64,000 nucleotides of DNA from contig JAVHJL010000009.1 of NCBI GenBank assembly GCA_036971715.1, positions 558,001 to 622,000 on the forward strand, given 5' to 3'. The notes below the pieces were generated by a model. That model did not search any database, was not told the DNA's origin, and worked only from the letters and a program-made list of their open reading frames with translations. The position numbers were made by a program, and so were the translations under genes. Source of the stretch: Arthrobotrys musiformis. Its lineage: Eukaryota; Ascomycota; Orbiliomycetes; Orbiliales; Orbiliaceae. Positions 20,900 to 33,722 of the stretch are shown piece by piece (position 1 is the stretch's first letter; each line of letters opens with the position of its first letter).

Positions 20900-23031
20900 T
20901 CATCATATGAGGGGTAGACTGGAATTTGCACGATCTTCCGAGAGTATGCGGTTTGGGGGGTTCTATTACGAACATATTTTTTTTTTTCCTTTTTGGGGGT
21001 CCCTTTTTCCCTTGCCTACCGTCTTAATTTGGAACGGTATGGGTGATAACAAAAATCTTCACTTTTTTTTTGTATTTTGATATTGAAGGGTATATATTAT
21101 TGTGAGCGTATTTTAAGCTCCGGTTATTAGTTTTTCTTCTTCTTTCTTTTGTTTTATTATTTATTTACTTTTCCTTGTATATTTGGGGGGAGGAGGAGGA
21201 GGAGGAGGCAGGAGGAATACGATATGGGGAATCTGGGGGGGATTTATCGATGTACAGCTGTTTCTTCCCTTTCCCATGTGGCCCTCGAGGCGGTACATAC
21301 GCAGATTCCTTTTTTTTTCACTCTTCTTTGATGGGATCCTTCTGTCTTTTGTTTTTGAAATAGATATTTTTTTCGTTTCCTTTGTTCTAGTCCTCTTTTT
21401 TCTTATGTATATTTTCTTCTCATTTGGATTTATTTAGGTATATACGAGGGGCTGGGCTTTATATGAGGTGCGATATGGGCCATATGGGAGGGAAGGGTTT
21501 ATATCTTATTTTCTGCCTTTTCGATTAGAGATCGAGAATTGTATGATACACTATTACCATTATACCGACTTTTTTTACGATTGATTTATATTCAACCGGT
21601 AATTGGAGCTCGAGCTTGATAGCTATCGATAATATCCGGCGGCGGAACCGATTGACAGCTTATATATATATCAATCGAGTAAGGAAATGATTCCGAAACA
21701 GCAACGACATCTTAGACTTTTTTTTTGTGGATGTTGGATATGGAAGCGGGCTTGGGTGGATCGCCAAGAGGAGGGTTTGAGGGGCGAGATGGTGGTGGGT
21801 GTGGGTTTGCGTAAGCTGCTCCGCCACTTGTAGTCCCTCTGGCTTCTTGGGATTCGCAAATTCTTTTCTGGTATTTTATAGATCGAGTAGATGGGTATCC
21901 TAGGTAGGTAGGTACTTACATGTATGTTTGGTAAGTATATTGCAGGCATCTGTGGATCGTGTGAGCTCTGCTTTATAGACACTGCGTACATGCAGCCGCC
22001 ATCCTGGAAAGTTTATGACGTTTGCGAGGACCCTTTTTTTGTTTTTCGGGTCGGTTTGGTATTTGAGATTAATAAGAGGGTTTTGATATCAGGATACCAT
22101 GGCCATAGATCGAACCAGCCGAGAGTTCGTATTCTGCGAAAGGGAGGGTATGGGAACTAGGTAGTGTGGTTGGGATTGAATGGGGAAGTTTGAGCCCTGG
22201 GTTGATGTCGATGTTACATGTATGTATACATCACCGTACTGCGGCCCGAGAATACAAATCAAAGAGGACAAACAGGGTACCTTTTTTGAATAAGTGATTG
22301 GAATTGATGGATGGAAGCTAGTTGGGTTGGAATGTGATCGATGCGAAGGCAAAGGTGTCTGGATCTTGCGCGTGGACGTACGTTGGAGGGGAGGGGACCT
22401 AGACATGAGTACGTACTTCTTGGATTTATATCTTATAAAAGGGCTTTGTTCTTCTGTTGGATCCCAGATCTGGTGTATGTATATATACCATCATCAACCT
22501 CAAACCTGACTCAACCAGCATCAGGCAGCGTTTGTCCTGACGACTCGTTTGATAGTACTACGGTACTGGCCTGTTCGATTTAGCCGACCAACCGACTGTT
22601 TTCATTTAATACAAATACCTAATACAACAACCCCCGCGAGCCTCATCTTGCTTGCTTGCTGCTGCATGGGTTATTAATAACCTAAGCAATCGGGATCTTT
22701 CTTTAAAGTTTGCCCTTTTTCTTCTTCTTCTTTAAACGGTTTTGGTTTCGAAAGGAGAGGATAGAGCGAAAGGTATGTCAAGAGAAGCCGCGCCCTCTTT
22801 TTTTCTACATTGTTACCCCGTCTTACCCTTTTTACTTTTTAGAAATAACTTACTGCCGGATTATTGCCCATCACCTGGTTTGGTTTTTAAGATCGCTGCA
22901 CCCCGCGAAATTCAGCTTCGGGTCTTACCACACTCTTCCTTCATTATTATTGTCGGGTTTTCCGGTTTCGATCGGGAGCTACGGGAGTTTTATTCTTATA
23001 ATATCCACCGTAAACTACTTGGAAGAGGAAA
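20900..23031. other. Gene-free spacer
   Basis: 2.1 kb with no supported gene. It holds the 3' side of the NIPA-like gene (T-rich), an (AGG)n run at 21191-21208, and T/C-rich sequence. From about 22700 the plus strand looks like the pyrimidine-rich leader of the VHS-GAT gene. Confidence 0.5.
21191..21208. repeat. (AGG)n trinucleotide repeat
   Basis: Six AGG units following a run of six G (ATTTGGGGGG), in a non-coding 3' region. Confidence 0.8.
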
Positions 23032-24874
23032 ATGAAGAAGTTTTCGGAATTAATACGGCCGAAGGGGTCGAGGAGCGGTATGTCTTCGCTATATTTGTTG
23101 CATTGCTGATTTTAGGGGCGGGTGCGTGCATTGGATGGGGTTTGACTGACGGAATTGCAGACTCGCCGGATAGTGGCGCTGATACGCCGGAAGCGAATGT
23201 TACGAGGGCTATTGTATGTTATCATTGTATTTTTGAGTCTCTTTTTATGGTAAACTGATTCGGTGTGTGTAGAAAGCTTTCTGCGAAGCTGGGAAGTCGA
23301 AGCAGGCGCCTGGGCCTGAGGGTATCGATAGCACGCAGGTAATTACCATTCCTATTTTATATTCTACCGTCGCATTTTGAAATACACTCTAACGCGGATG
23401 CAGACCGACGAAGTAACCTTCCTCCCGACGATAGTAGAATGCACCGAATCCTCGCCCACGGCGGCACAAGCGGCGTTAAACTCGATCCGAAAGAACATCG
23501 AGTACAAGAATTCGAAGCACGGGTATCAGCAGTACAATGCGCTCATGCTGTTCCGTATACTTGTCGACAACCCCGGGCCGAGTTTTACCAAGGGGATTGA
23601 TGAGAAGTTTGTGAGCACGGTCAAGGAGTTGTATAGGAATACGAGGGATCCGAGCGTTAGGCAGCTGTTGGTGGAGAATTTGGAGTATTGTTCGAAGAAG
23701 GATGATGCGGGGTTGGTGTTGTTGGTTGGGTGGTATGCGAAGGAGAAGGATAAGGCGGCGAAGATTTATGTGAGTTTTTCTTTCTTCCTTTTCTTTTTGT
23801 GAGGTGGTTGTTTATGGGGGGTTGCGGGGCTAATTGGTTATGGTGGGGGTTAGTCTGGTGTCAATTCACAGTCGAGGAATGCGATGGGCGCGTATATTGG
23901 GACGAGTATTCCGCCTCCGCCTCAGGGCGGGCATAGGAGCCATCGACGGCCGAAGAATCAATTGCCGCCGCCGGACGAGCTCGCCGCGAGGATTTCGGAG
24001 GCGCAAACGTCGGCGAAGTTGCTGATGCAGATCTTGCAGAGCACGCCTACCAGCGAGATTTTGTCGAATCAATTGATCACGGTATGTTTTACTCTATTAC
24101 ACCTCACCACGGGGAGATTCGTTTTAAAGAGGCGGTCTGATGATGGAATCAAATAGGAATTTGCGGACCGATGCTCTGCGGCTTCGAGGTCTATACAAAT
24201 GTTCATCGAGGCCGATACCCCAGCGCCAGCGGACGAATCGACGATGCTGACGCTCTTCGAAACGAACGAGCAATTGGCGACATCGCTTTCTCGGCACCAA
24301 TTGGCCATATTCTCAGCCAAGCAGCAGTCGAAAACGTCGGCGGAGGTATCGCGTACGAATAGTATGAACCAAGTACCTCAAGTCGGATCATCACCACAGC
24401 CAGAAGCTCCAACCATGCCAGCCGCACCTGTAAATAACACCACAACCGCAGTACCGATCCCAGAGCCGGTGATGAGTACTCCGAACTACGGGTTCAGCGG
24501 GTTTAAGAATAGCCAATCACCACCGTTGACGGAAACAAGGCCGTTCGTACCGCCGCCGCCGCCGCCACCGATCCAGACGAAACCGAAGACGGAGGAGAAT
24601 CCGTTCAACGACCCCGAGCCCGCGCGGTACACGAGCTGGCCGCAGGATCAGCAGCAGGAGACGTCGCTGTATACGACGGGGAGGTATACGCCGAGTCCGG
24701 TTGAGCATTCGCCGCCGAGAGATGAGCAGGGGAGACATCCCATGGCGGATGTTTCGCCGGTTGCGACGAGTGCGCCGCAGGTATGATTTTTTCTTCAGTG
24801 CATGAATTTGGGATGGTTGGCTGATGTGATTTATAATGCAGATGCCACATGGATACCAACCGTACAGATATTAG
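23032..24874 (+). CDS. VHS-GAT domain trafficking adaptor (LSB5/GGA-like)
   Basis: Seven exons: 23032-23077, 23161-23213, 23273-23338, 23404-23769, 23854-24081, 24157-24780, 24842-24874, 471 residues. The N-terminal half is an ENTH/VHS superhelix (VTRAIKAFCEAGKS, EVTFLPTIVECTESS, YNALMLFRILVDNPG, LVENLEYCSKKDD). About residues 215-300 form a GAT three-helix bundle (ELAARISEAQTSAKLLMQIL, LFETNEQLATSLSRHQ). The disordered C-terminus has a proline run (PPPPPPP) suited to SH3 binding and an NPF motif (EENPFNDPE, about residue 402) of the kind bound by EH domains. Such proteins sort ubiquitinated cargo at Golgi/endosomes or link endocytosis to actin, as yeast Lsb5 does. The last exon adds only a Met/His/Tyr-rich decapeptide ending PYRY. 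Exon 5 could instead start at 23872, also in frame. The domain call is firm; the precise orthologue is not. Confidence 0.85.
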
Positions 24875-26043
24875 AAATAAACCCCCAACAGATGTTAGAA
24901 ACAAGAGCGGCAGGGGATAGAGATATTACACAAGAAAGGAGTAAAACCGCTGTGGAACCGAAGGGAAGCTGGGTTTCCCGGAAAACATAAAAAAGGACAG
25001 ACATACAATACCCGAAAGAATTGTTTATTGAAGAGAAGAAGGGAAGGGTGGTTTGGTATATTAGTCATGAATCACTGGGGGGTAGCTATAGGACTGCGGG
25101 TTTTTGTTATTTTTATATTATTATGGCGGAGCGGAATGGTTTTTGGAATCGGATTGATTGTTGTATCCGACTCTTTTGCATTGGTACTATTTATATTTTT
25201 TTTTATATTGCGTGGGATGCTTTGCTCCTTGATATCATCACTCGCTCGGTTTATTATTGTTTCTCTCTCTTTCTTTTCTTTTGTGGATTCGAAGTGAATT
25301 GAAGCGTCGTGAAGAAGGGGATACGAAGGAAATGGTATTTTTGGCATGAAACCTTTTTGCGAGATTGCTTCCCCCCAGGACCATGTTCACGGACATGTTG
25401 ATGCCCCGGACGGCCGCCCCCCCGGGAATGCTGTGAGATGACCTGCCCCGAACGGCGATTCCGGGAGGATGATGTAACATGCGTGCGCCGAGAGACATGC
25501 TGGTGTCCCTGGCCGGACAGCCGGTGTCAGTTTTGTGAATTGGGAAACTTAAACCCGCAGAGATTTATTCTTGAATCTCGAATCGATCTTGATGCTCCCC
25601 TGAATTGGACTGAAGTGACCTAGCTCGCTCATAATACACCTCTCAATCGGTCCCCTCCTTTCTCTCTTGTCTTCTCTTCTCTTCTCCCATATCATATATC
25701 CTACCAGATCTAGAGGTGTATATTTATATACCGTTTGGCGAAGGGTGTTTGCCCGCATTACGTATTGCAGCTCTCGGTCAACCAACTCTTGGTCAACGCT
25801 TAAGTCTTAACTCCTGACGCCTTCGCACTATATCCTACCTACTATACTTCTTACTATAGCTGCACTATAACTCTCCCCAACCTCGGACTATTTTGACCTT
25901 CCTTACCTCCACTCGCTCATTCGCTTTGACGACGCAAAGAAGACTCTTCATGCGGCAGATGATAATATAGAATATTCTCCATTCCATTCTCTCCTTCTCT
26001 CCCCTAGAACCTGCAATCGACAGACCCGTCGACCGAGACGACG
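24875..26043. other. Intergenic region, upstream side of the DIP2-like gene
   Basis: 1.2 kb with no supported coding frame. The 3' side of the VHS-GAT gene is T-rich to about 25300. A GC-rich patch follows at about 25375-25530. The last 400 bp before ATG 26044 are C/T-rich with TATTTATATACC at about 25719, a candidate TATA element, and look like a promoter plus leader. Confidence 0.5.
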
Positions 26044-29000
26044 ATGGACCCGTCAACGGATTTACAGCAGAAGCTCTCCGAGCTGGATCACGAGCTCGAG
26101 GTACTCCCCTCATACCCCATATTCTATCCCACCAAGTATATTATATATACTAACTACTACGAAAACCACAGGAGGGCGAGATCACGCGGAAGGGATACGA
26201 AAAACGTCGCACCCTGCTCCTAACCCAATTCCAGGGCCTCTCAAACCCTTCCACCAGCGCAACATCCTCCCCACGGGCATCGATACAATCCACACCTCAC
26301 ATTTCATACAATACCCCTACCGCCCCTCCTCATCACCACCAACCGCTAAACCGCTCTGCCGCCCCTTCGCCGGCGCCTTACCAGCAGCAAGAGTCGCCGA
26401 GGCCGAATAGGTATAGTCTGCAAGTCGGCCAGGCGGGGAATTATGACAGCAGAGCCGATACGATGGTATCAGCCGTCACGGCGAATACACACTTCTCCGG
26501 CGGCGGCGGCGGGACTCGGAGTTTTTCGCAACCGCTACAGACGCCGCAGTGGCATCAGAGGAATCTTTCTGGCGGTGGGGCTGCGCCGGCGGCGCAAGCT
26601 CGACAGGCTTCGTATTCTTACGGTCATCAGCATCAGGGATCTTCTTCTTCTCAGCAGTATGTTGCGTATCAACCGCCGCAGATGGAATATGCGGGGTATA
26701 ATGGTGGCGGTGGAGGGCAGGGACAGTATGATCCGTACTACGGTAATCAGCCGCAGCCGATGCATCCAGGAGGGGGAGGAGGGGGGCAATACGGCTACGA
26801 TTCCCGCGCTCAAACGATGCAGGAGTATGGTTATGAAGGCACGAATACGATGACCAGCACCGCCTACTTTGCCGACTTTTCCCAGCAAAACTACGATCCT
26901 TCATTACAGCAGCAGCAGCAGCAGCAGCAGCAACAGTTACGGCCGGATAACTATCAGGGCGGGAATCAACCATACGTCCACCGGTACTCAGGCGCCACCG
27001 CAGATCCACCATACTCCCCGGCTGCGAATATGGCCCCGCCGCTACTGACATCCTCCGACCTCCCACCCGCGGTGGTAACGAACCACCAAATGCCGCTGGA
27101 ACCCCGAGACGTCCCATTCGACGTCTACGACCCGCATAACGCCAACATCCCCATGTCCAAATTCGACAATCTCGCCGCCGTCCTCCGATACCGCATGCGC
27201 GTGAACGGCAAGCAGGCCGCATACATGGTCCTCGACGGCAAGGGCAAAGAAATCGCAACCTGCACATGGGACAAACTCGGCTCTCGCGCTGAAAAGGTAG
27301 CCCAAGTCATCCGTGAGAAGTCGAATCTATACCGTGGCGACAGGGTGGCGTTGATTTACAGGGATATAGAAGTGATCGATTTTGCGATCGCGCTGTTGGG
27401 GTGTTTTATCGCCGGCGTGGTTGCGGTGCCGGTGAATAATCCCGAGGATCATGCGAAGCTTAATTTAATACTACAGCAGACTCAAGCGCATCTAGCATTG
27501 ACGACGGATAATAACCTCAAAGCCTTCCAGCGGGATCTTGTAAACCAAAAGCTCCAATGGCCGAGAGGCGTGGAATGGTGGAAAACCAACGAGTTCAAGA
27601 GTTTCCACAGTAAAGGCGAAGGACCGGCTTTACAGGTCCCCGATTTGGCATATATCGAATTCTCGAGGGCGCCGACGGGGGATCTGAGAGGGGTGGTGAT
27701 GGATCACAGAACAATCATGCACCAGATGAGTAATCTCTCGGCTATAATATCGACTACGGGCACGCAACAGAGTTCCAAGGATACATTTGCGTCGAATTTG
27801 AGGGATAGAGCCGGGAAACCCATAGCTATTAGTAATACCGGAGAAACGCTAGTGACCTACCTCGACCCCCGGCAGTCGATTGGAATGATAATGGGTGTTC
27901 TGTTGGCCGTATACGCGGGAAACACGACAATATACTGCACTCACTCCTGTATTTCCACCCCGGGACTCTACGCAAACATCATCACACGGTACAAAGCGAC
28001 GCTCATACTGGCGGATTATCCGGGTCTGAAGCAGGTGGCGTATAATTACCAACAAGACCCCTACACGACGCGGAACTTCTCGAAAAAGCAGACAGTGGAT
28101 TTTTCACCGATGAAGATGTGTTTGATCGATTGTTTGACGGTTGATTCGGAGTTTCATGAGATTTTGGCGGATAGATGGTTACGGCCTTTGGGGAATGCGA
28201 GGGCGAGGGATGTGGTTGCGCCTATGCTTTGTTTACCTGAGCACGGGGGGATGTTGATTTCGATTAGGGATTGGCTGGGAGGGGAGGAGAGGATGGGGTG
28301 TAGTTTGGTAGCTGAGGTGTTGAATCCCGTGGATATGGAGAAGCCGAAGGAGAGTTCTCCCGGCGGGTATGGGGGGTTAATCGGGTCTTCGGATATCATG
28401 AAGGGGGAGGAAGGGCACAGGCAGAGTGATTTGCTAGAGGCGCTGTTGGATAAAGAGGCGTTGAAGACGAATGATGTGGTTATTGTGGCTGTTGGGGCGG
28501 AGGCGAGGAAGAGGTCGAACGAGCCTGGTGTTGTGAGGCTCATGGCGTTCGGATATCCGCTTCCTGATGCGACGCTCGCGGTCGTTGATCCGGAGAATTC
28601 GGTGCTTTGCGGGCCTAATACTGTTGGTGAGATATGGGTTGATTCACCTTCGTTGTCTGGCGGGTTTTGGGCGCTGCCGAAGCATACGGAGACGATATTC
28701 CATGCGAAGCCGTATAAGTTTGAGCCGGAGAATCCGTTGCCGGTTATGCTGGATATGGAGTTTTTGAGGACGGGGTTGTTGGGGTGTGTTATTGAAGGGA
28801 AGGTGTTCGTGCTGGGGTTGTATGAGGATCGGTTGAGGCAGAAGGTGGAGTGGAGTGAAGGTGGGGCGGTGGATATGGGGATGGGGAGGGCGATGGCGGA
28901 GTATAGGTATTTCTTCGTGCAGCATATTATTGTGAGCATTATCAAGAATGTGCCGAAGATCTATGATAGGTGAGGTTTTTTGATTCTTCTGGTATTGAAG

Positions 29001-32000
29001 GGGGTTGCTGACTTTTTTTGGGGGGTAGTTCTGCGTTCGATGTTTATGTGAACGAGGAGCATTTACCTATCATACTTTTGGAATCACCCGCGGCTTCGAC
29101 ATCGCCTTCGTCTGCTGGTGGACCTCCGAGACAGTTGGATACACCGCTGTTGGAATCGATAGCTGAGAAGTGTATCGAAGTCCTTCTCGAGCAGCATCAG
29201 GTCAGAACATACTGCGTCATGATTACGGCGCCTAATACCCTCCCTCGAACATGGAAGAACGGACGACGAGAGATCGGTAACATGCTTTGCAGGAAGGAGT
29301 TTGACGTCGGCGGGCTCCCCTGCGTCTACGTCAAGTTTGGCGTCGAGAGGGCGGTATTGAATTTACCCCTCGGCGCTGACCCCGTCGGTGGAATCTGGTC
29401 GGTGGATGCGTCGGATCAACGACAGGCTGCTTTGGCTAGTAATGAAAAGCAGTACTCCGGCTTCGACTACCGGGAGGTCGTTATCGACGACCGGACATCT
29501 ACGCCGCTGAATTCCTTTACGAGTATTGTGGATTTACTACAATGGCGGGTATCGAGGCAGGCTGACGAACTCAGTTACTGCACCATCGATGCGAAGGGGA
29601 AGGAAGGTAAAGGCGTCACCTGGAAGAAACTGGACCAAAAGATCGCAGCGGTGGCGGGGTACCTCAAACGGAAGGGGTATAAAGCCGGAGAACACGTGAT
29701 ATTGATATACACGCACTCGGAGGAGTTTGTGTATGCGGTTCACGCGTGTTTCTGCATGGGGATTGTAGTGATACCCATGGCGCCGTTGGATAATAATCGG
29801 TTGTCGGAGGATGTGCCGGCGTTGTTGCATATTATACAGGATTATAAGGTTCGGGCGATATTGGTTAATACGGATGTGGATTCGTTGTTGAAGCAGAAGA
29901 CGTTGGCGCAGCATATTAAGCAGTCTGCGAGTGTTTTGAAGATTACGATGCCGCCGGTGCATAATACGGCGAAACCGCCGAAGCAGAATAATGGGTGTAG
30001 GGAATTGGGGTTTACGATGAAGCCGCAGTGGGTGCAGGGGAAGCAGCCGGCTATGGTGTGGACTTATTGGACGCCGGATCAGAGGAGCGTGGCGGTGAGT
30101 TTGAGCCATCAGACTATTTTGGGGGTGTGTAAGGTGCAAAAGGAGACTTGTCAGATGACGAGCAGTCGGCCGGTGTTTGGGTGTGTTAGGAGCACTAATG
30201 GGTTGGGGTTTGTGCATACTTGTCTCATGGGGGTTTTTGTTGGTGAGTTTTTTTATTTATTTATTATATTCGGTGTAATTTGTATGGGGTGGCTGACTTT
30301 GGGGGGGTTAGGTGCTGCGACGTATCTTGTTTCTCCGCTGGACTTTGGGGTGAACCCTGCGCTGTTGTTCCAGACGTTGGCGAGGTACAAAGTTAAAGAT
30401 ACGTATGCTACGCCGCAGATGATGGATCATGCTGTTTCGTCGGCGATGACGAAGGGAGGGTTTAATCTTAACGAATTGAAGAATTTCATGATTTCGTTTG
30501 AGTCGCGGCCGAGGCAGGATTTGTGTAAGTCATTCCCCTTTTTAAATAACTTATCTTTATTGGATATATTCTAATGTGGGGGGTTTTATAGACCGCAAGG
30601 TACAGCTGCACTTTGCCGCTACGTTCCTAGACCGCTTCTCGATCAACACGGTGTATTCACATGTTCTTAACCCCATGGCGGCGTCGAGGTCGTACATGAC
30701 GATAGAACCCGTCGAGTTACATCTTGATACCAGGGCACTACGGCGCGGACTCATCTACCCCGTTGAACCGGACGCCGACGGCACGACGCTTCTGGTACAG
30801 GACTCCGGGATGGTACCGGTTTCGACACAGATCGCGATTGTGAACCCGGAGACGTGCAGGTTGTGTTATGTGGGGGAGTACGGGGAGATATGGGTCAGTT
30901 CCGAGGCAAATGCGGATAGCTTTTACGGTAGTAGCGATGCGTTTGATGCTGAGAGGTTTAATGCTAAGACCGTGGATGGGGATCCGAGGATTACGTATGT
31001 GCGTACTGGGGACTTGGGGTTTTTGCATACGGTCAATCGGCCGGTGGGTCCGCAGGGACAGATGGCTGAGATGCAGGTGCTTTTTGTGCTGGGGAGTTTG
31101 GGGGAGACATTTGAGGTTAATGGGTTGAGTCATTTCCCGATGGATATTGAGAGTAGTGTTGAGGGGGCGCATAGGAATGTTGTCCCCGGGGGAAGTGCGG
31201 TTTTCCAGGCTGGAGGGCTTGTGGTGGTTTTGATTGAGGTTTATAGGAAGTCGTTTTTGGCGAGTATTGTGCCAGTTATTGTGAATGCGATATTGAATGA
31301 GCATCAGCTTGTTGTTGATATTGTGGCATTTGTGGGGCAGGGGGATTTTCCGAGGTCGAGGTTGGGGGAGAAGCAGAGGGGGAAGATATTGGCGAATTGG
31401 GTTACGAGGAAGTTGTATGTTTCTTTTTTCCTTTTCCTTTTTTCTTTTTTCTTTTTTATTGGGGCTAATGGATTGTGTACAGACGGACTATTGCGCAATT
31501 CGGGATCCGGGATCTGGATGCTACGGAACATGCAGCGGGAGTTTCCATGCCGCCGCCGATACCCCAGCAGATTGGGACGGGGGAATCCTCACCGGCGCCA
31601 GTTCTTGAAATGCAGCCGCCGGTTAACATGGAGGAGTTTACACTCCCACCCCCACCTCCTCCTCCTCCACCGGTGCAAGAGCATGGTACGCTTGAAACAT
31701 TACCTTCGGACTCGGAAGTACCACGGCTACCGGAACCGATGTCAGAGGAGTTTATGCCGCTTCCGAAGATGCATGGGGATAGTTACGGCATGACGGCGAC
31801 GCATTATGGACCCGTACCTGTTGAGATGCCGACGAGTTATCATGATATAGCGGATGAGACGCCGAAGGCTGAGAAAGGGGTGTTTATTGATGATGATGAG
31901 GTAGCTGGGCCGCCGAGGATTCCGAAGATGAATCCCAGGAGGAGGAGTACTTATTCCGGGCAGCAGGAGGATGGTGGGGAGGATGATGTGGTTAAGGGGG

Positions 32001-32119
32001 TTGAGGGGTTGGAGTTGGATAAGGGCGGGGAGGTTGGGAGGAGGAATAGGGATAGTGAGGGGTATGAGTACCCTGCTGAGGCTTTGATGTATCAGAAGCT
32101 TTTGGAGAGGGAGGGGTGA
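26044..32119 (+). CDS. DIP2/Cmr2-family protein: DMAP1-binding domain plus two adenylation-like domains
   Basis: Six exons: 26044-26100, 26172-28969, 29029-30242, 30312-30524, 30592-31414, 31483-32119, 1913 residues. The N-terminus (DLQQKLSELDHELEEGEITR, continuing KGYEKRRTLLL) is a DMAP1-binding domain, split by the first intron. Residues about 60-330 are Ser/Pro/Gln-rich and include a run of about ten Gln. Domain 1 (about 345-930) opens FDNLAAVLRYRMRVNGKQA and has GDRVALIYRDIEVIDFAIA. Domain 2 (about 1100-1700) has VVIDDRTSTPLNSFTSIVDL and GEHVILIYTHSEEF. Both are fatty-acyl-AMP-ligase-like. The tail (about 1700-1913) is Pro/Glu-rich. Eukaryotic DIP2 proteins have this three-domain plan, and yeast Cmr2 controls particular diacylglycerols. 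The usual adenylation P-loop is degenerate: AYIEFSRAPTGDLRGV in domain 1 and WTPDQRSVAVSLSH in domain 2. Family certain; chemistry inferred from homologues. Confidence 0.93.
26907..26936 (+). repeat. CAG repeat encoding poly-Gln in the DIP2-like protein
   Basis: Ten consecutive CAG/CAA codons, mostly CAG, inside the disordered linker before the first adenylation-like domain. Pure CAG runs are prone to length change. Confidence 0.9.
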
Positions 32120-33722
32120 AGGAAAAAGTTTGAAGGTTTTTTTTAAAAAAAGGCTTCTTGTGAGGCTTTGTGTGTTTTTTGTTACTAGGGAAGGCGGGTT
32201 TTGAAGTTTTTTTTAAGCTGTAAGAACATTATGGGTGGGATTTGGTATATTAGAGCTTTTTTACCTAGGGAGGCTTGTTTAGACAGTAGATATATAATAT
32301 TCTCCGTTTGGTTTTGAGGGAGGTGGTATATTATATTCATCGCTGGGTACTATACTATACTAGACTACACCATGGTGCTTTTGGATACATAATATGTATT
32401 ATATTCAAAGGACTGGCTGTATTGAATATCACTAATTTGGTATAAAGCCAGAACCGTATATGAAACTTTTGTTTATACTTTTTATAGTAAATAGGCCTAT
32501 CGATGCACGGCGGATTTGAAAAATATGCATATGGTATGGTAATTTTATATGCTGCTGGGTTTATATTATAAATGCGCTAGAGCTATAGCTTCGGCTTCGC
32601 TAGAAGTATAACGGGTGGGTACGAGTATTGCAACCCAAACTCTAGACTTGGGGATTGTATTATAATTAGCTAACGGGAATGTGATTATCAAGAGCTACTG
32701 CCGGCCTGGTAGCAGACGTCACAAAGAGAGGCCGATTACAGTTAGCTTATACTGCGCTAGTTCGTGGGGAACGTGGTTAGGTAGAATACGAATCTTAGAC
32801 CGAGGATCTTAGTTTATGGATTTTATAGTTTAGGATTCTTTTGTTGGTTACATTGATATTCTCGCTTCTTTGGCCGGATCGATCCCGGAGCTAGTTAATC
32901 GATTGGCTTTTTCTTTTCTTTTCCTCTTCGGCGAGAATTGCTTGGGGGTTTTGTGTCTTGAGTAGATGTGTATGTGTAACCAACCTCCAAGGTGGCTATA
33001 GATATATATATACCTATATAAGTACCTTTTAATTTATATTATCGGACCACTGTTTTCGAGACTTTCCGGGAGGGTGAAGCCAAGAAATACAACATGTTCT
33101 CTTAGCTTCGGATGTCAGGTTATAGATTGAGATGTAGACCATGCGCCTCCTGCGGCTGGCGAAGGAGGGTTTTTTTCGGGTCTTATACTTGAATGGCATT
33201 TTAGAGACTAAGAGAGGTACGTAAACTGGACCGCGGCATAATGTCTTGGGAGGGTTTAATCGTGTTATTCTGTGTATCAATGCGCCGCCGTTCTTGAGCG
33301 CAGGTTGTTGATGCGGGTTTCCCAAGCTATGCCAAGAGGGGATGGGAGTTGAGGATCCCGTGCTCCGTAGGTAAATGGGAGTGGTGGAGAAGTGACGTTT
33401 CGGTGCCGGGAGGTGCGGGTTGATGGATTGGAGGTGAATGTGTAGGATACGTATGTTGGAGAGCTGGTGCGGTTTGGCGGGGGGTATTTAATGGGCTGGG
33501 ATGGATGCTCGAGGTCTTGTCTTTCTTTCTCTTTTTTTTTCGTCGGTATAGACGTATATCTAGAAGGGGTCTTTCTCGAGATATCTTGGTTTTATTATCT
33601 TTTTCTTGGGTTTTTTTTTCCTATTGGAAATATATAGTCGGTTTCGGAGAGCTTTGGTTTATAGTCCCGATCCTTCTTTTTAATTATTTTGTGTAATATA
33701 ATATATATTCATAACAATCAAG
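32120..33722. other. Gene-free spacer
   Basis: 1.6 kb with no supported frame: the T-rich 3' end of the DIP2-like gene, AT-rich sequence with short palindromes (ATATATATA at 33002), and a presumed promoter for the small secreted protein (TATTTAAT at 33484, then a T-rich leader to the ATG at 33723). Confidence 0.5.

Noticed and set aside
25375..25530. GC-rich patch considered as an RNA gene
   Set aside because: No match to tRNA, snRNA or rRNA features could be recognised; it is probably a promoter-distal spacer.
26476..27267. 263-codon minus-strand frame opposite the DIP2-like gene
   Set aside because: It is Arg/Cys-rich and lies antisense to a well-supported exon with Gln/Pro-rich codons, which leave few stops on the other strand.
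28154..28945. 263-codon minus-strand frame opposite the first adenylation-like domain
   Set aside because: It is a shadow of the coding strand (GAG/GTG-rich codons), with no splice logic and no recognisable domain.
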